Shown in pieces: positions 43,697 through 52,258 of a DNA stretch of 64,000 bases (position 1 is its first letter; each line of letters begins with the position of its first letter). The notes beneath the pieces were generated by a model. That model searched no databases, was not told the origin of the DNA, and worked only from the letters and a program-made list of their open reading frames with translations. A program made the position numbers and the translations under genes. Origin of the DNA: Ga0077555 sp033764055 (GTDB lineage Bacteria; Pseudomonadota; Alphaproteobacteria; Rhizobiales; Hyphomicrobiaceae). The stretch is from positions 1 to 64,000 of the forward strand of contig JANRJI010000124.1 in NCBI GenBank assembly GCA_033764055.1. Reading direction: 5' to 3'.

Positions 43697-44560
43697 ATGG
43701 GAACGGCATCGGCATTGAGAGCGGCGATCCATCGCCGGGGCATCGTCATGGCTCCGGGGGCGATGGATTCGCTGACCGCACGACTCGTGGAACGCGCCGG
43801 CTTTCCTGCGGTCTACATGACCGGCCTCGGAGCGACGGCCAGCCGGCTCGGCACGCCCGACATCGGGCTTCTCTCGCAGACCGAGATGACCGAGCATGCG
43901 CGGAACATGGCGCGAGCCGTCTCGATTCCGATCATAGCCGATGCAGATACCGGCTACGGCGGCCCCTCGAACATCCATCGTACGGTGCGCGAGCACGTGC
44001 AGGCGGGCGTTGCCGCGATCCATCTCGAGGACCAGGTCGCGCCGAAACGCTGCGGTCAGCTCGCGGGCATCCGCCTGCTCGAGGCCGAGGAAGCAGCAGC
44101 GCGGTTGCAATGCGCTATCGAGGCGCGGGGCAATGACGACCTCCTCATCATCGGCCGGACCGACGCGATGGCAGCCGCGGGCCCGGACGAGGCCATCCGT
44201 CGCGCGAAACTCTACCAGTCGGCCGGGGTCGATCTGGTGTTCGTCGACGGAATCAAGACCGTCAGAGAGGTCGAGGCGGTCGCCAAGGGCGTGAGCGGCC
44301 CCAAGGTGGTCTCGATCGTCGATGGCAACGAGACGGTGAGGCTGACGGCGCGAGATCTCGAGGAGATGGGCTTTCAGGTCGTGCTCTACGCAGTGACCGC
44401 GTTGTTTGCGGCCATGAAGGGTGTTGATCGCGCACTCGCCCATCTCATGGCAGCGGGCACGCCGAATGGCGGGCCGGCGGCCGCGAGCTACCAAGAGCTT
44501 AGCGACATCGTCGACCTCGGCTTCCACCAGGGGCTCGATGGCCGGTATGGGCGCGGTTGA
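43697..44560 (+). CDS. Isocitrate lyase/PEP mutase superfamily enzyme
   Basis: A 287-residue TIM-barrel enzyme. Metal-binding Asp82 and Asp84 are in IIADADTGYG, Glu111 in IHLEDQ, and a catalytic-loop Cys119 is in PKRCGQ. A Cys in this loop is typical of lyases (methylisocitrate or dimethylmalate type) rather than of PEP mutase. The usual CGH is CGQ here, so the base residue differs. The ATG at 43697 is supported by GGGAG. Its product could feed the MDR dehydrogenase gene downstream; this is inference. Confidence 0.85.
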   Translation: MGTASALRAAIHRRGIVMAPGAMDSLTARLVERAGFPAVYMTGLGATASRLGTPDIGLLSQTEMTEHARNMARAVSIPIIADADTGYGGPSNIHRTVREHVQAGVAAIHLEDQVAPKRCGQLAGIRLLEAEEAAARLQCAIEARGNDDLLIIGRTDAMAAAGPDEAIRRAKLYQSAGVDLVFVDGIKTVREVEAVAKGVSGPKVVSIVDGNETVRLTARDLEEMGFQVVLYAVTALFAAMKGVDRALAHLMAAGTPNGGPAAASYQELSDIVDLGFHQGLDGRYGRG

Positions 44561-44677
44561 CGCAGCTCTTTGTGCGTTGGCGCGTTCGGCGTAGCCTTCG
44601 GATTGCGTCGGCCGCCGAACCACCTGCAAGCGGGCGACGCAATCCAACTTCTGTCACCTCGGTAGGGCCAGAGCCAG

Positions 44678-45730
44678 ATGAAGACCGTCGCCGCCATCCA
44701 GACAGAGATCAACGCACCACTGCTGATCGCGGAGGTGGAACTGCCCGATCCCGGTCCCGACCAGGTGACGGTCAAGCTCTACTCGAGCGGCGTATGCCAC
44801 TCACAGCTCCACCAGATGCACAATCCCGCACTCGGCCGTCCGCTGCTGCTAGGGCACGAGGGCACCGGCGTCGTCTCGCGGATCGGGAAGAACGTGACGC
44901 ATGTGAAGCCGGGCGACCAGTGCATCGTCACCTGGGTGCCGCGCACCGCCGTGCGCGGTCCGACGGGCCGGCAGAATACGGGCGCCACGTACCAGGGCCG
45001 CGAGGCGCACGGGCACGTCTACACGTGGGCGCGCGACGTGCAGACCAGCAAGGAGCTGGTCGTGCCGATCCCGCCGGAGCATCCCCGTGACGTGAGCTGC
45101 ATCGTCGGCTGCGCCATCCTGACGGGTGCCGGCGCCGTCCTGCATACGGCCCAAGTCCGCGCCGAGGAGTCGGTCGCGGTGTTCGGAGTGGGTGGCGTCG
45201 GGCTGTCGGCGATCAAGGCCGCGTCGATCCTCGGGGCCTACCCGATCATCGCCGTCGACATCGACGAGCAGAAGCTGGCGTTCGCACGGGAGTTCGGCGC
45301 GACGCATACCGTCAACGCCTCGGGCAACACCGATCCGGTCGAGGCGATCCGCGATCTCACCGGCGGCGGTGTCGACTACGCCTTCGATGCCATCGGCAAG
45401 TCGCGCACCATCGAGCAGATCCTGCAAGCCACCCGGCCAGGCGGGATCGGAGCCGACAACTTCGGCGGCATGGCCGTCCTTGTTGGCATCCCCCAGGAGA
45501 AGGTGACGATCGATCCGAGCCTGTTCGTCTACGGGCAGCGGCAGTATCGCGGCAGCCTGGGCGCGGCATTCCCGGACCGGGACTTCCCCATGTATCTGCG
45601 CTGGCACAAGGAGGGAAAGTTCCCGCTCGACAGGCTGATCACCCGCCGCTACGGGCTCGAGCAGATCAACGAGGCGTGCCATCATCTGGAAACGGGGCAG
45701 ATCCTCGGACGGGCAATCCTGGAATATTGA
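44678..45730 (+). CDS. MDR-family alcohol dehydrogenase without structural zinc site
   Basis: A 350-residue medium-chain dehydrogenase. Catalytic zinc ligands Cys40 and His60-Glu61 (SGVCHSQLHQ, LGHEGTG) and the NAD motif VFGVGGVGLSAI are present. The usual four-Cys structural zinc lobe is missing; the corresponding region reads TAVRGPTGRQNTGATYQGREAHG. The specificity Asp in IAVDIDEQK points to NAD. Substrate unknown; the class includes NDMA-dependent and formaldehyde-type enzymes. Confidence 0.88.
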   Translation: MKTVAAIQTEINAPLLIAEVELPDPGPDQVTVKLYSSGVCHSQLHQMHNPALGRPLLLGHEGTGVVSRIGKNVTHVKPGDQCIVTWVPRTAVRGPTGRQNTGATYQGREAHGHVYTWARDVQTSKELVVPIPPEHPRDVSCIVGCAILTGAGAVLHTAQVRAEESVAVFGVGGVGLSAIKAASILGAYPIIAVDIDEQKLAFAREFGATHTVNASGNTDPVEAIRDLTGGGVDYAFDAIGKSRTIEQILQATRPGGIGADNFGGMAVLVGIPQEKVTIDPSLFVYGQRQYRGSLGAAFPDRDFPMYLRWHKEGKFPLDRLITRRYGLEQINEACHHLETGQILGRAILEY

Positions 45731-45800
45731 CCGGCGTCCGGCGTCGTGGGCGGGCGCGTTGCGTGTCCGCCGGCCCATGCGTCCGCCGCGCCAAAATGAT

Positions 45801-46199
45801 CTACGGGCCGAACAGCACCGCGTGCATGATCCGGCCGGGCAGCAGTGTGAGCAGCCCGGCGACGACCAGCGCGCCAATGAACATGCCGACCATGGTGGAG
45901 CGGTGCCGGCGAATCTTGCCCGAGCGTGCGGCATGAATGGCGAGCGGCAGGGTCACCAGCACCTGGATCGACAGCAGGTGGATCCAGCTGAAGCCCCGCC
46001 ACTGATCGATCTCGTGGATGAAGAACGAGCTAGCGGCGACGGTGATCATGGCCGCAGCCCAGAGCCAACCGATCGCGCGGTGGCTGCCGTCGCCCTTCGG
46101 CCGGACGAGTTGGACAGCGCCGAGCGCGAACGCTGCCATCGCCGCGAACGCGTGGAGCCTTGTCGCGGGGCTCGCCGACAGGAGTGGCTCGAGGGTCAT
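45801..46199 (-). CDS. DUF2306 membrane protein
   Basis: A 132-residue protein with four hydrophobic helices (AAMAAFALGAVQLV, WLWAAAMITVAASSFFIH, WIHLLSIQVLVTLPLAI, MVGMFIGALVVAGLLTLLPG). The pattern, with RPKGDGSHRAIGW between helices 1 and 2, is the DUF2306 family. Function unknown. It lies 32 nt downstream of the DoxX gene on the same strand. Confidence 0.8.
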   Translation of the reverse strand: MTLEPLLSASPATRLHAFAAMAAFALGAVQLVRPKGDGSHRAIGWLWAAAMITVAASSFFIHEIDQWRGFSWIHLLSIQVLVTLPLAIHAARSGKIRRHRSTMVGMFIGALVVAGLLTLLPGRIMHAVLFGP

Positions 46200-46231
46200 G
46201 CAATCAGCACACGACTGCGCAAGTCAGACGG

Positions 46232-46624
46232 TCACGATCTCGATCGTCCGTCGAGCGACCACCCGCCGGGACCGTTGGCCACCAGCATCAGGAAGCCGCC
46301 GGTGATGGCCAGGTTCTTCATGAAATGGATCATCTGATTGCGATCGTCGAAGCTGTTGTGAAAGATCACAGCAGAGACGACGGTGAAACCCGCGAGGAGG
46401 AACGCCACGAGGCGGGTCTGCCAGCCGAAAGCAATGAGCAGGCCGCCACCCAACTCGAGCGCGATCACGACCGGGAGCAGCGTGCCGGGCACGCCGAACT
46501 TCTGCATGTAGCCGACCGTCCCCTCGTAACCTGTGATCTTGCCGACGCCGGCCCAGATGAAGATGGCGACCAGCAGCAGGCGACCGACCAACGAGGCGGC
46601 GCTGCTCATCGTGTCATTCGGCAT
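46232..46624 (-). CDS. DoxX-family membrane protein
   Basis: A 130-residue four-helix protein of the DoxX family, with the typical GRLLLVAIFIWAGVGKITG start and the LELGGGLLIAFGWQTR centre. GGGAG precedes the ATG at 46624. Family members are linked to quinone or thiosulfate metabolism in a few cases; nothing here points to a specific role. Confidence 0.85.
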   Translation of the reverse strand: MPNDTMSSAASLVGRLLLVAIFIWAGVGKITGYEGTVGYMQKFGVPGTLLPVVIALELGGGLLIAFGWQTRLVAFLLAGFTVVSAVIFHNSFDDRNQMIHFMKNLAITGGFLMLVANGPGGWSLDGRSRS

Positions 46625-46727
46625 GAAGGCGCTCCCAATGCTGCGAAACCCCGAGACCGAGGTCTCGAGGCTCCGGAGATAAAGCAGGGATGGATGGCAG
46701 TTACATCTCACGCTCGTGTGAGGTCGA

Positions 46728-48539
46728 TCAGCTCTGGCATGCCTGAACGGCGGCGACCTCCTTCGGCATCACGAAGTCCTCGGGAATGCCGGCAATGCCC
46801 GCCTGCTGCATCCACCTGCCAAGCGCCGGCGAGGCTGTGATCACCGCGAACGGAATGGCGAGAAGGTAGCCGGCAGTGAGCGGCAGGCTCCACCAGAAGG
46901 CCGCAGGCGATACCGCATAGGTCAGGCTGCAGAGGGCGACACCGAACAGGGTCTGTGGCCACAAGTTCTCGGCGGCGGTCGTCCACGAGATGCCGTAAGC
47001 GTCGCGGGACTGGCCGCCCCAGACGACCGATTTGCCGAACGCAAGCCCGACCATGAACACGGTGGTGCGGAAGCTCGAGATGGCGCCCTGCAGGAACGAA
47101 AAGGCTAGCTCGATCACGGCCGACACGGCGAAGCGAAATGGGCCGCCGAAGCTCGCCACTCCGCCCTTGGTCATAACCGCGTCGAGGAGGCCCGCGATCT
47201 TGGGGGAGAGATACATGGCGAAAAACGCGATGTAGAGGCCGATGGCGAGCGCGGTCGGGAAGTCGGCGACGCCCTGCGCCTGCCAGGCCGACAGCGGCAG
47301 CGTGGCCAGCATGAAGGTCCAGGCAGGCAGGCCGACGAACATCAGCACGGCCCAGACGAGCTGGAACCTGCTCATCGGACGCAGGCCGGGGAGGTCCAGC
47401 AGCTTCACGTACTGCATGTTGCCCTGGCACCAGCGCACATCGCGCTTGGCGAAGTCGAGCATGGTGGGCGGGTTCTCCTCCCATGAGCCGTTCTCGAACG
47501 GGAGCACGCGCACCTCATAGCCGGCGCGGCGCATCATCGTCGCCTCGACCTGATCGTGCGAGAGGACGTGGCCGCCGAGCGGCGGCTTGCCCGGCAGCAG
47601 CGGCAGCTCGCACTCCTCGATGAAGGGCTTGATGCGGACGACGGCGTTGTGGCCCCAGAACGGCCCGCAATCGCCGACCCACCAGGCCTGGCCCATGGTG
47701 TAGGAGCGCATGCCGTGGCGCATGCCGAACTGGAAGATGCGGGCGAAAGCCGACGAGGATGGCATGCCGACGACCAGCGACTGGATCAGGCCGATCCGCG
47801 GGTAAGCCTGCATCATGCGCACGAGGCGCACGATGGCCTCGCCGGACATCACACTATCGGCGTCGAGGGGGACCATCAGCTCGAAGTCGCGGCCCCACCG
47901 CTCGCAGAAGTCACGAACGTTCCCGGCCTTGAAACCGGTGTTGTCGGTACGGCGGCGGTAAGTGATGCGGGCGCCATCGGTGTCGCTGGCCTGCCAGGCG
48001 GCGACAGCCTTCTCCTCTGCGGCGGCAACCTCGGCGAGATTGGTATCCGAAAGGATGAAGTAGCTGAAGGCCGCTCCCTGTCCGGTGGCGTCGACGGAGT
48101 CCTTAATGGTGCGCATCCGCAGGATGGCACGGGCCGGATCCTCGTTGCGGACCGTCATGAAGACGGCCGTCCGGGTGGTGACAGGGGTCGGTACGTCGCC
48201 AGCCACCGCGAAGGGAGCCACCGCGCCGATAGGATCCTCGTGGAAGTGGAGCAGCCACAGGCCGACCACGGCATTCCAGAAGCCGACCACGGTCCAGGGT
48301 GTGCCAACGGCGAAGCAGGCCAGCAGGACGTAGTCGAGCAGGCTCCAGCCACCGGCCCGCAGTATGGCGGCGGCGGCCCACATCATGAGCAGCCATGTGC
48401 CGACGTTGAGCGCCAGCATCAGCCAGCGGCGGCGGGCAAGCTCGCTCGTTGCCTGTAGGCCGCTCGGCACGGTATGGGTCGCGGGAGCCAGCCGGGCCGG
48501 GCCGGCAAGCGAGCGTGCAGTATCGGCGCTGTCGGTCAT
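46728..48539 (-). CDS. opgH: Glucans biosynthesis glucosyltransferase OpgH
   Basis: A 603-residue membrane glucosyltransferase that makes the backbone of osmoregulated periplasmic glucans. The GT2 domain carries NED and PLDADSVMSGEAI (DxD), and the RDVRWCQGNMQY region is the R/QxxRW-type motif. Membrane helices lie at about residues 38-62, 70-95 and in the C-terminal half. It is shorter than E. coli MdoH, as is common in Alphaproteobacteria. No opgG is adjacent, unlike the usual opgGH operon. Confidence 0.9.
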   Translation of the reverse strand: MTDSADTARSLAGPARLAPATHTVPSGLQATSELARRRWLMLALNVGTWLLMMWAAAAILRAGGWSLLDYVLLACFAVGTPWTVVGFWNAVVGLWLLHFHEDPIGAVAPFAVAGDVPTPVTTRTAVFMTVRNEDPARAILRMRTIKDSVDATGQGAAFSYFILSDTNLAEVAAAEEKAVAAWQASDTDGARITYRRRTDNTGFKAGNVRDFCERWGRDFELMVPLDADSVMSGEAIVRLVRMMQAYPRIGLIQSLVVGMPSSSAFARIFQFGMRHGMRSYTMGQAWWVGDCGPFWGHNAVVRIKPFIEECELPLLPGKPPLGGHVLSHDQVEATMMRRAGYEVRVLPFENGSWEENPPTMLDFAKRDVRWCQGNMQYVKLLDLPGLRPMSRFQLVWAVLMFVGLPAWTFMLATLPLSAWQAQGVADFPTALAIGLYIAFFAMYLSPKIAGLLDAVMTKGGVASFGGPFRFAVSAVIELAFSFLQGAISSFRTTVFMVGLAFGKSVVWGGQSRDAYGISWTTAAENLWPQTLFGVALCSLTYAVSPAAFWWSLPLTAGYLLAIPFAVITASPALGRWMQQAGIAGIPEDFVMPKEVAAVQACQS

Positions 48540-48691
48540 GATGCGCGGGCCATCTTCTGGTTGACGGGTTTCTCAGTCAGGGATGCAGGCGATCAGGGCT
48601 GCCAACTCGATCGGACGCGCCCTTCCATCACGAGGTCGCTGAACGCCCCATGAATGCCAGTCAAAGCCATCCTCCACGGCGCTCGACCGCA

Positions 48692-49669
48692 ATGAAACGT
48701 ATGTCCCGCGCCATATGGTATGTGCGACAAGGTGTGGCCGAGTTGCGGACGGCCCCAGTCGACGCTCCGAAAGACGGCCAGGCGCTGGTCCGGACGCTGT
48801 TCAGCGGTATCAGCCGCGGGACCGAGCGCCTCGTCATCTCCGGCGCCGTTCCCGAGCCCGAATGGGGTCGGATGCGGGCGCCGCTGCAGGTCGGCGACTT
48901 CCCGTTTCCCGTCAAGTACGGCTACTGCGCGGTCGGCATCGTGGAGGCGGGGCCGGCTGCGCTGCGAGGCAAGACTGTGTTCTGCCTACATCCGCATCAG
49001 GACGCGTTCGTCGCGCCCGTGCCGATGTTGGCTCCCGTTCCCGATGGCATTCCGGCGAGGCGGGCGACGCTCGCCGCCAACATGGAGACTGCGCTCAATG
49101 CCCTCTGGGATTCAGGAGCGGGTCCGGCCGACCGGATCGTCGTGGTCGGTGCCGGCGTCGTCGGGCTGCTGATCGCGTGGCTGGCGGGGCGGCTGCCGGG
49201 TGCCGAGGTCTGCGTTGTCGACATAGCTGGGCAGCGGCGTGCGCTGGTCGAGAGTCTCGGTGCTGCATTCGAGACGAAGGGTCGAGCATTCGGCGCCGAC
49301 GTCGTGTTTCACACGAGCGCCTCGGCGGCCGGGCTCGACACCGCGATTGCCGCCGCCGGCATGGAAGGCAGCGTGGTGGAGCTGTCCTGGTACGGCGAGA
49401 AGGAGGTGCCCGTGCGGCTCGGCGGCGCCTTCCACAGCCAGCGGCTGAAGCTGGTGTCGTCCCAAGTCGGCCATGTGTCGCCGGGGCGGCGTCCGCGCTG
49501 GGACTATCGACGGCGGATGGAGGCGGCATTGCGGCTGCTCGCCGATGATCGGCTGGACCAGCTCGTTGCCGAGGAGATCGATTTCGAGGCGGCGGCCACG
49601 GAGCTGCCGCGGCTGCTCGGGCCGGGCGTCAGTGGGCTCGCGCCCGTCATTCGCTACCCCGGAGCATAG
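48692..49669 (+). CDS. MDR-type oxidoreductase without zinc ligands (BchC-like group)
   Basis: A 325-residue medium-chain dehydrogenase fold. The segment FSGISRGTERLVISG, the KYGYCAVGIVEAGP strand and the VVVGAGVVGLLIAWL nucleotide motif match a group of zinc-free MDR proteins resembling bacteriochlorophyllide dehydrogenase BchC. I recall such genes next to PTPS-like and glycosyltransferase genes in other alphaproteobacteria; here those are 6.5 kb away. The start is either 48692 or 48701; neither has a strong ribosome site. Confidence 0.8.
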   Translation: MKRMSRAIWYVRQGVAELRTAPVDAPKDGQALVRTLFSGISRGTERLVISGAVPEPEWGRMRAPLQVGDFPFPVKYGYCAVGIVEAGPAALRGKTVFCLHPHQDAFVAPVPMLAPVPDGIPARRATLAANMETALNALWDSGAGPADRIVVVGAGVVGLLIAWLAGRLPGAEVCVVDIAGQRRALVESLGAAFETKGRAFGADVVFHTSASAAGLDTAIAAAGMEGSVVELSWYGEKEVPVRLGGAFHSQRLKLVSSQVGHVSPGRRPRWDYRRRMEAALRLLADDRLDQLVAEEIDFEAAATELPRLLGPGVSGLAPVIRYPGA

Positions 49670-49759
49670 CCACAGCAGGCCTGCCGCACCTCGTTCCCGA
49701 GCTCGAAAAGCTGAGCCCGTGGTGCGCTCGGCACGCGGAAGCGATCGATCGGCGGTTGC

Positions 49760-50140
49760 CTACTCCTTGACCGCCTCGCCCTCGATCTCGACGAGATAGG
49801 CCGGGTCGGCCAGGCCAGCCACCTGGACATAGGTGGCAGCGGGGGCATGCGAGCCGAGCGCCGACTCCCGGGCGCGGCGGAACTCCATCAACGCCGGCTT
49901 CACGACATAGACCGTGACCTTGGTCACGTCGGTTGTGGCAAAGCCTGCCTCCCTCAGAACGGCGAGGAAGTTGGCGAAGGCCTGTTTCATCTGGCCATCG
50001 ACGCCCTCGATCGTGGTGCCATCGGGTTTGACGCCGACCTGGCCCGACAGCACGAGTCGCTGGGCGCCGGCCTGGTGCGCGACGCCCTGGCTATAGTTCG
50101 AGGCTGGCTTCGGAAAATCTGCGGGGTTGATGAGACGCAT
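49760..50140 (-). CDS. RidA-family protein
   Basis: A 126-residue protein of the YjgF/RidA family of imine/enamine deaminases. It carries GQVGVKPDGTTIEG and the C-terminal YLVEIEGEAV. The Arg that binds the carboxylate in true RidA (before the VEIE motif) is not evident, so it may belong to a Rid subgroup. CGGAG precedes the ATG at 50140 at good spacing. Confidence 0.82.
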   Translation of the reverse strand: MRLINPADFPKPASNYSQGVAHQAGAQRLVLSGQVGVKPDGTTIEGVDGQMKQAFANFLAVLREAGFATTDVTKVTVYVVKPALMEFRRARESALGSHAPAATYVQVAGLADPAYLVEIEGEAVKE

Positions 50141-50253
50141 GAAGGGCTCCGGGAGGCGGTGGCACGAGGTCCAAAGACCACACGTTGCAGCGGTAGCTGC
50201 GATCACAAATCGTGACGGGAGTGCGCTCGGGACCACAAGCCTGCCCACTGACG

Positions 50254-50901
50254 TCAGGCGGCAAAGAAATTCTCGAACGGGATCACGTCGACGGCTGCGT
50301 CCGCATAGACGGGAAGATGACGGGGACAGGCCTCGATCCGTGCGAGCCACACCGCGACCGACGCCCATTGCTTCGGATCGAGACCGATCTCGTCGGCGAG
50401 CCGAGTATAAGGGTAGAGCGCCAGGTCGGCGATGCTGATGCCGTCCGCTGCAACCCAGCTCCGATGGCGCAGCCGCTCGTCGAGCACGTCGAGCGCGAAG
50501 CGGCATTTGGTGGTGAGCTCGGCAATCCTGGCTGCTTGACCCGACGGATCTGGGGCGAACCGCTTCAGGTAGCGCAGCACCGCGAGCGCGGGCTCATGGC
50601 TATACTGCTCGAAGAACATCCAGCGCAGCACCTCGGCCTGTACCCGAGGCTCGCTTGGCCAGAGCGGCGTGCCCTGCGCGAAGTGAAACAGCAGCGCGCC
50701 GGAATCGCTCAGCATGTCGCCGTCATCGAAGCAGACGGCCGGCACCTTGCCCATGGAGTTCACGGCAAGGAAGCGCGGATCGCGCGGCTGGCCGCGATCC
50801 TGGCGCACGTCGACCCGCCGAAAGGGGATGGCGCGCGCATGCAGGATCATCTGCACCTTGTGCACATTGCCGGAGTCGAGGTTTCCGAGCAGCGTGAGCA
50901 T
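50254..50901 (-). CDS. Glutathione S-transferase
   Basis: A 215-residue GST. The thioredoxin-like N-terminal domain has LDSGNVHKVQMIL and the cis-Pro GSH-binding segment MGKVPAVCFDDGDMLSDSGAL. The C-terminal helical domain follows from about residue 88, with the N-capping ISIADLALYPYTRLAD. It probably begins one transcript with nothing but the enolase-superfamily gene upstream, which ends 10 nt earlier. Confidence 0.85.
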   Translation of the reverse strand: MLTLLGNLDSGNVHKVQMILHARAIPFRRVDVRQDRGQPRDPRFLAVNSMGKVPAVCFDDGDMLSDSGALLFHFAQGTPLWPSEPRVQAEVLRWMFFEQYSHEPALAVLRYLKRFAPDPSGQAARIAELTTKCRFALDVLDERLRHRSWVAADGISIADLALYPYTRLADEIGLDPKQWASVAVWLARIEACPRHLPVYADAAVDVIPFENFFAA

Positions 50902-50911
50902 CGAAAGGGAC

Positions 50912-52081
50912 CTAAATCTCTAGCCGCTCCTGGATCGCCGCGAACATCTTCGCGCGCAGCTCCATGCCGATGCCTGGCGTGTCGTGGGGGCGCGTGTAGC
51001 CATCGACGACCGGGATGCTGTCGGCGAAGCCGCCGTAGGGCTGGAACACGCCCGGATAGCTCTCCGTGCCCCCGAGCTGGAGGCCAGCCGCCATGTTGAG
51101 GCCGAGCTGGTGGCCGCCGTGCGGCACGGTACGACGCCGCGACCAGCCCATCGCCTCGCTCAGGTCGAGGATGCGGAGCGTCTCGGTCAAGCCGTAGTCG
51201 AGCGACGGGTCCGGCTGCAGCCAGTCCTTGTGGGGGCGGAGGCCGCCGTGGCGCAGCAAGTTCCTGAAGTCCTGCAAACTGAACAGGTTCTCGCCCGTGG
51301 CCAGCGGCACGGCGCATTCCTCGGCGATGACCTGGTGCGCGAGATAATCGAGCGGATCGACCGGCTCCTCGAACCAGCAGAGGCCGTAGGGCTCCATGGC
51401 CTTGGCGTAGGCGAGCGCATCGGCGAGCGAGAGGCGCCCGTTGGCATCGACGGCGAGATTGTCGCCGCCCCCGGCGATCTCGAGCGCCCACTCGATGCGC
51501 TTCAAGTCGTCGGCGAGCGGCGCCCCGCCGATCTTCATTTTGAGGAGCTTGTAGCCCGCCGCCTTGCAGGCCTTCATCTCGTCCTGGAGGCCTTGCTTCT
51601 CCTTGCCGGGGTAGTAGTAGCCGCCGCCCGAGTAAACGAGCACCTTGTCGTCCGCCTTGCCGCCGTTGAAGCGCTCGGAGAGGAGCCGCCACAGGGGCTT
51701 TTCCCCAATCTTGGCGACCGCGTCCCAGACCGCCATGTCGATGGCGCCGGCCGCCACGGCGCGGTCGCCATGCCCGCCGGGTTTCTCATTCGACATCATG
51801 GCTTTCCAGATGGCGAGCGGGTCAAGAGTGTCGGATTTCTCGTCGCGTAGCGCTTTCGGATCGGCCTCGAGGATCCGCGGAGCCAAGCGCTCGCGGATGA
51901 TGCCCGACTGCGCGTAGCGCCCGTTCGAGCAGAAGCCGTAGCCGACGACGGGCTTGCCCTCGCGCACGACGTCGGTCTCCACGCAAACGACCGAGATGGT
52001 CATCTTGTCGAAGGAGATGGCGGCGTTGCGCATGGCGCTCGGGATCGGCGCCACGGCGTCGCGGATGCGGGTGATTTTCAT
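50912..52081 (-). CDS. Mandelate racemase/enolase-superfamily dehydratase
   Basis: A 389-residue enolase-superfamily enzyme. The capping domain starts MKITRIRDAVAPI. The barrel shows the KxK-type KMKIG, the metal ligands Asp in AVDANGRLSL, Glu in CWFEEPVD and Glu in ATGENLF, and the HGGHQLGLN His region. It abstracts a proton next to a carboxylate, most likely dehydrating a sugar acid. Sugar-acid catabolism would fit the UxaA and SMP-30 genes further on. It lies 10 nt before the GST gene. Confidence 0.87.
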   Translation of the reverse strand: MKITRIRDAVAPIPSAMRNAAISFDKMTISVVCVETDVVREGKPVVGYGFCSNGRYAQSGIIRERLAPRILEADPKALRDEKSDTLDPLAIWKAMMSNEKPGGHGDRAVAAGAIDMAVWDAVAKIGEKPLWRLLSERFNGGKADDKVLVYSGGGYYYPGKEKQGLQDEMKACKAAGYKLLKMKIGGAPLADDLKRIEWALEIAGGGDNLAVDANGRLSLADALAYAKAMEPYGLCWFEEPVDPLDYLAHQVIAEECAVPLATGENLFSLQDFRNLLRHGGLRPHKDWLQPDPSLDYGLTETLRILDLSEAMGWSRRRTVPHGGHQLGLNMAAGLQLGGTESYPGVFQPYGGFADSIPVVDGYTRPHDTPGIGMELRAKMFAAIQERLEI

Positions 52082-52258
52082 GGTCTTCGCGGCTCGTTTT
52101 GTGGATGTGCCGCCCGTCGGGATAACGACAGTCGCGGATGGGTCCGGGCAGCCGCCGATACTTGTCATCTGGTCCGCGCCTCGGCAAGCGGCGATCTGTG
52201 TGGGCCGATACGATGGCCGACCAGTTCCGCGACGCCACCGAGTGAGTGGCCGGCACGG

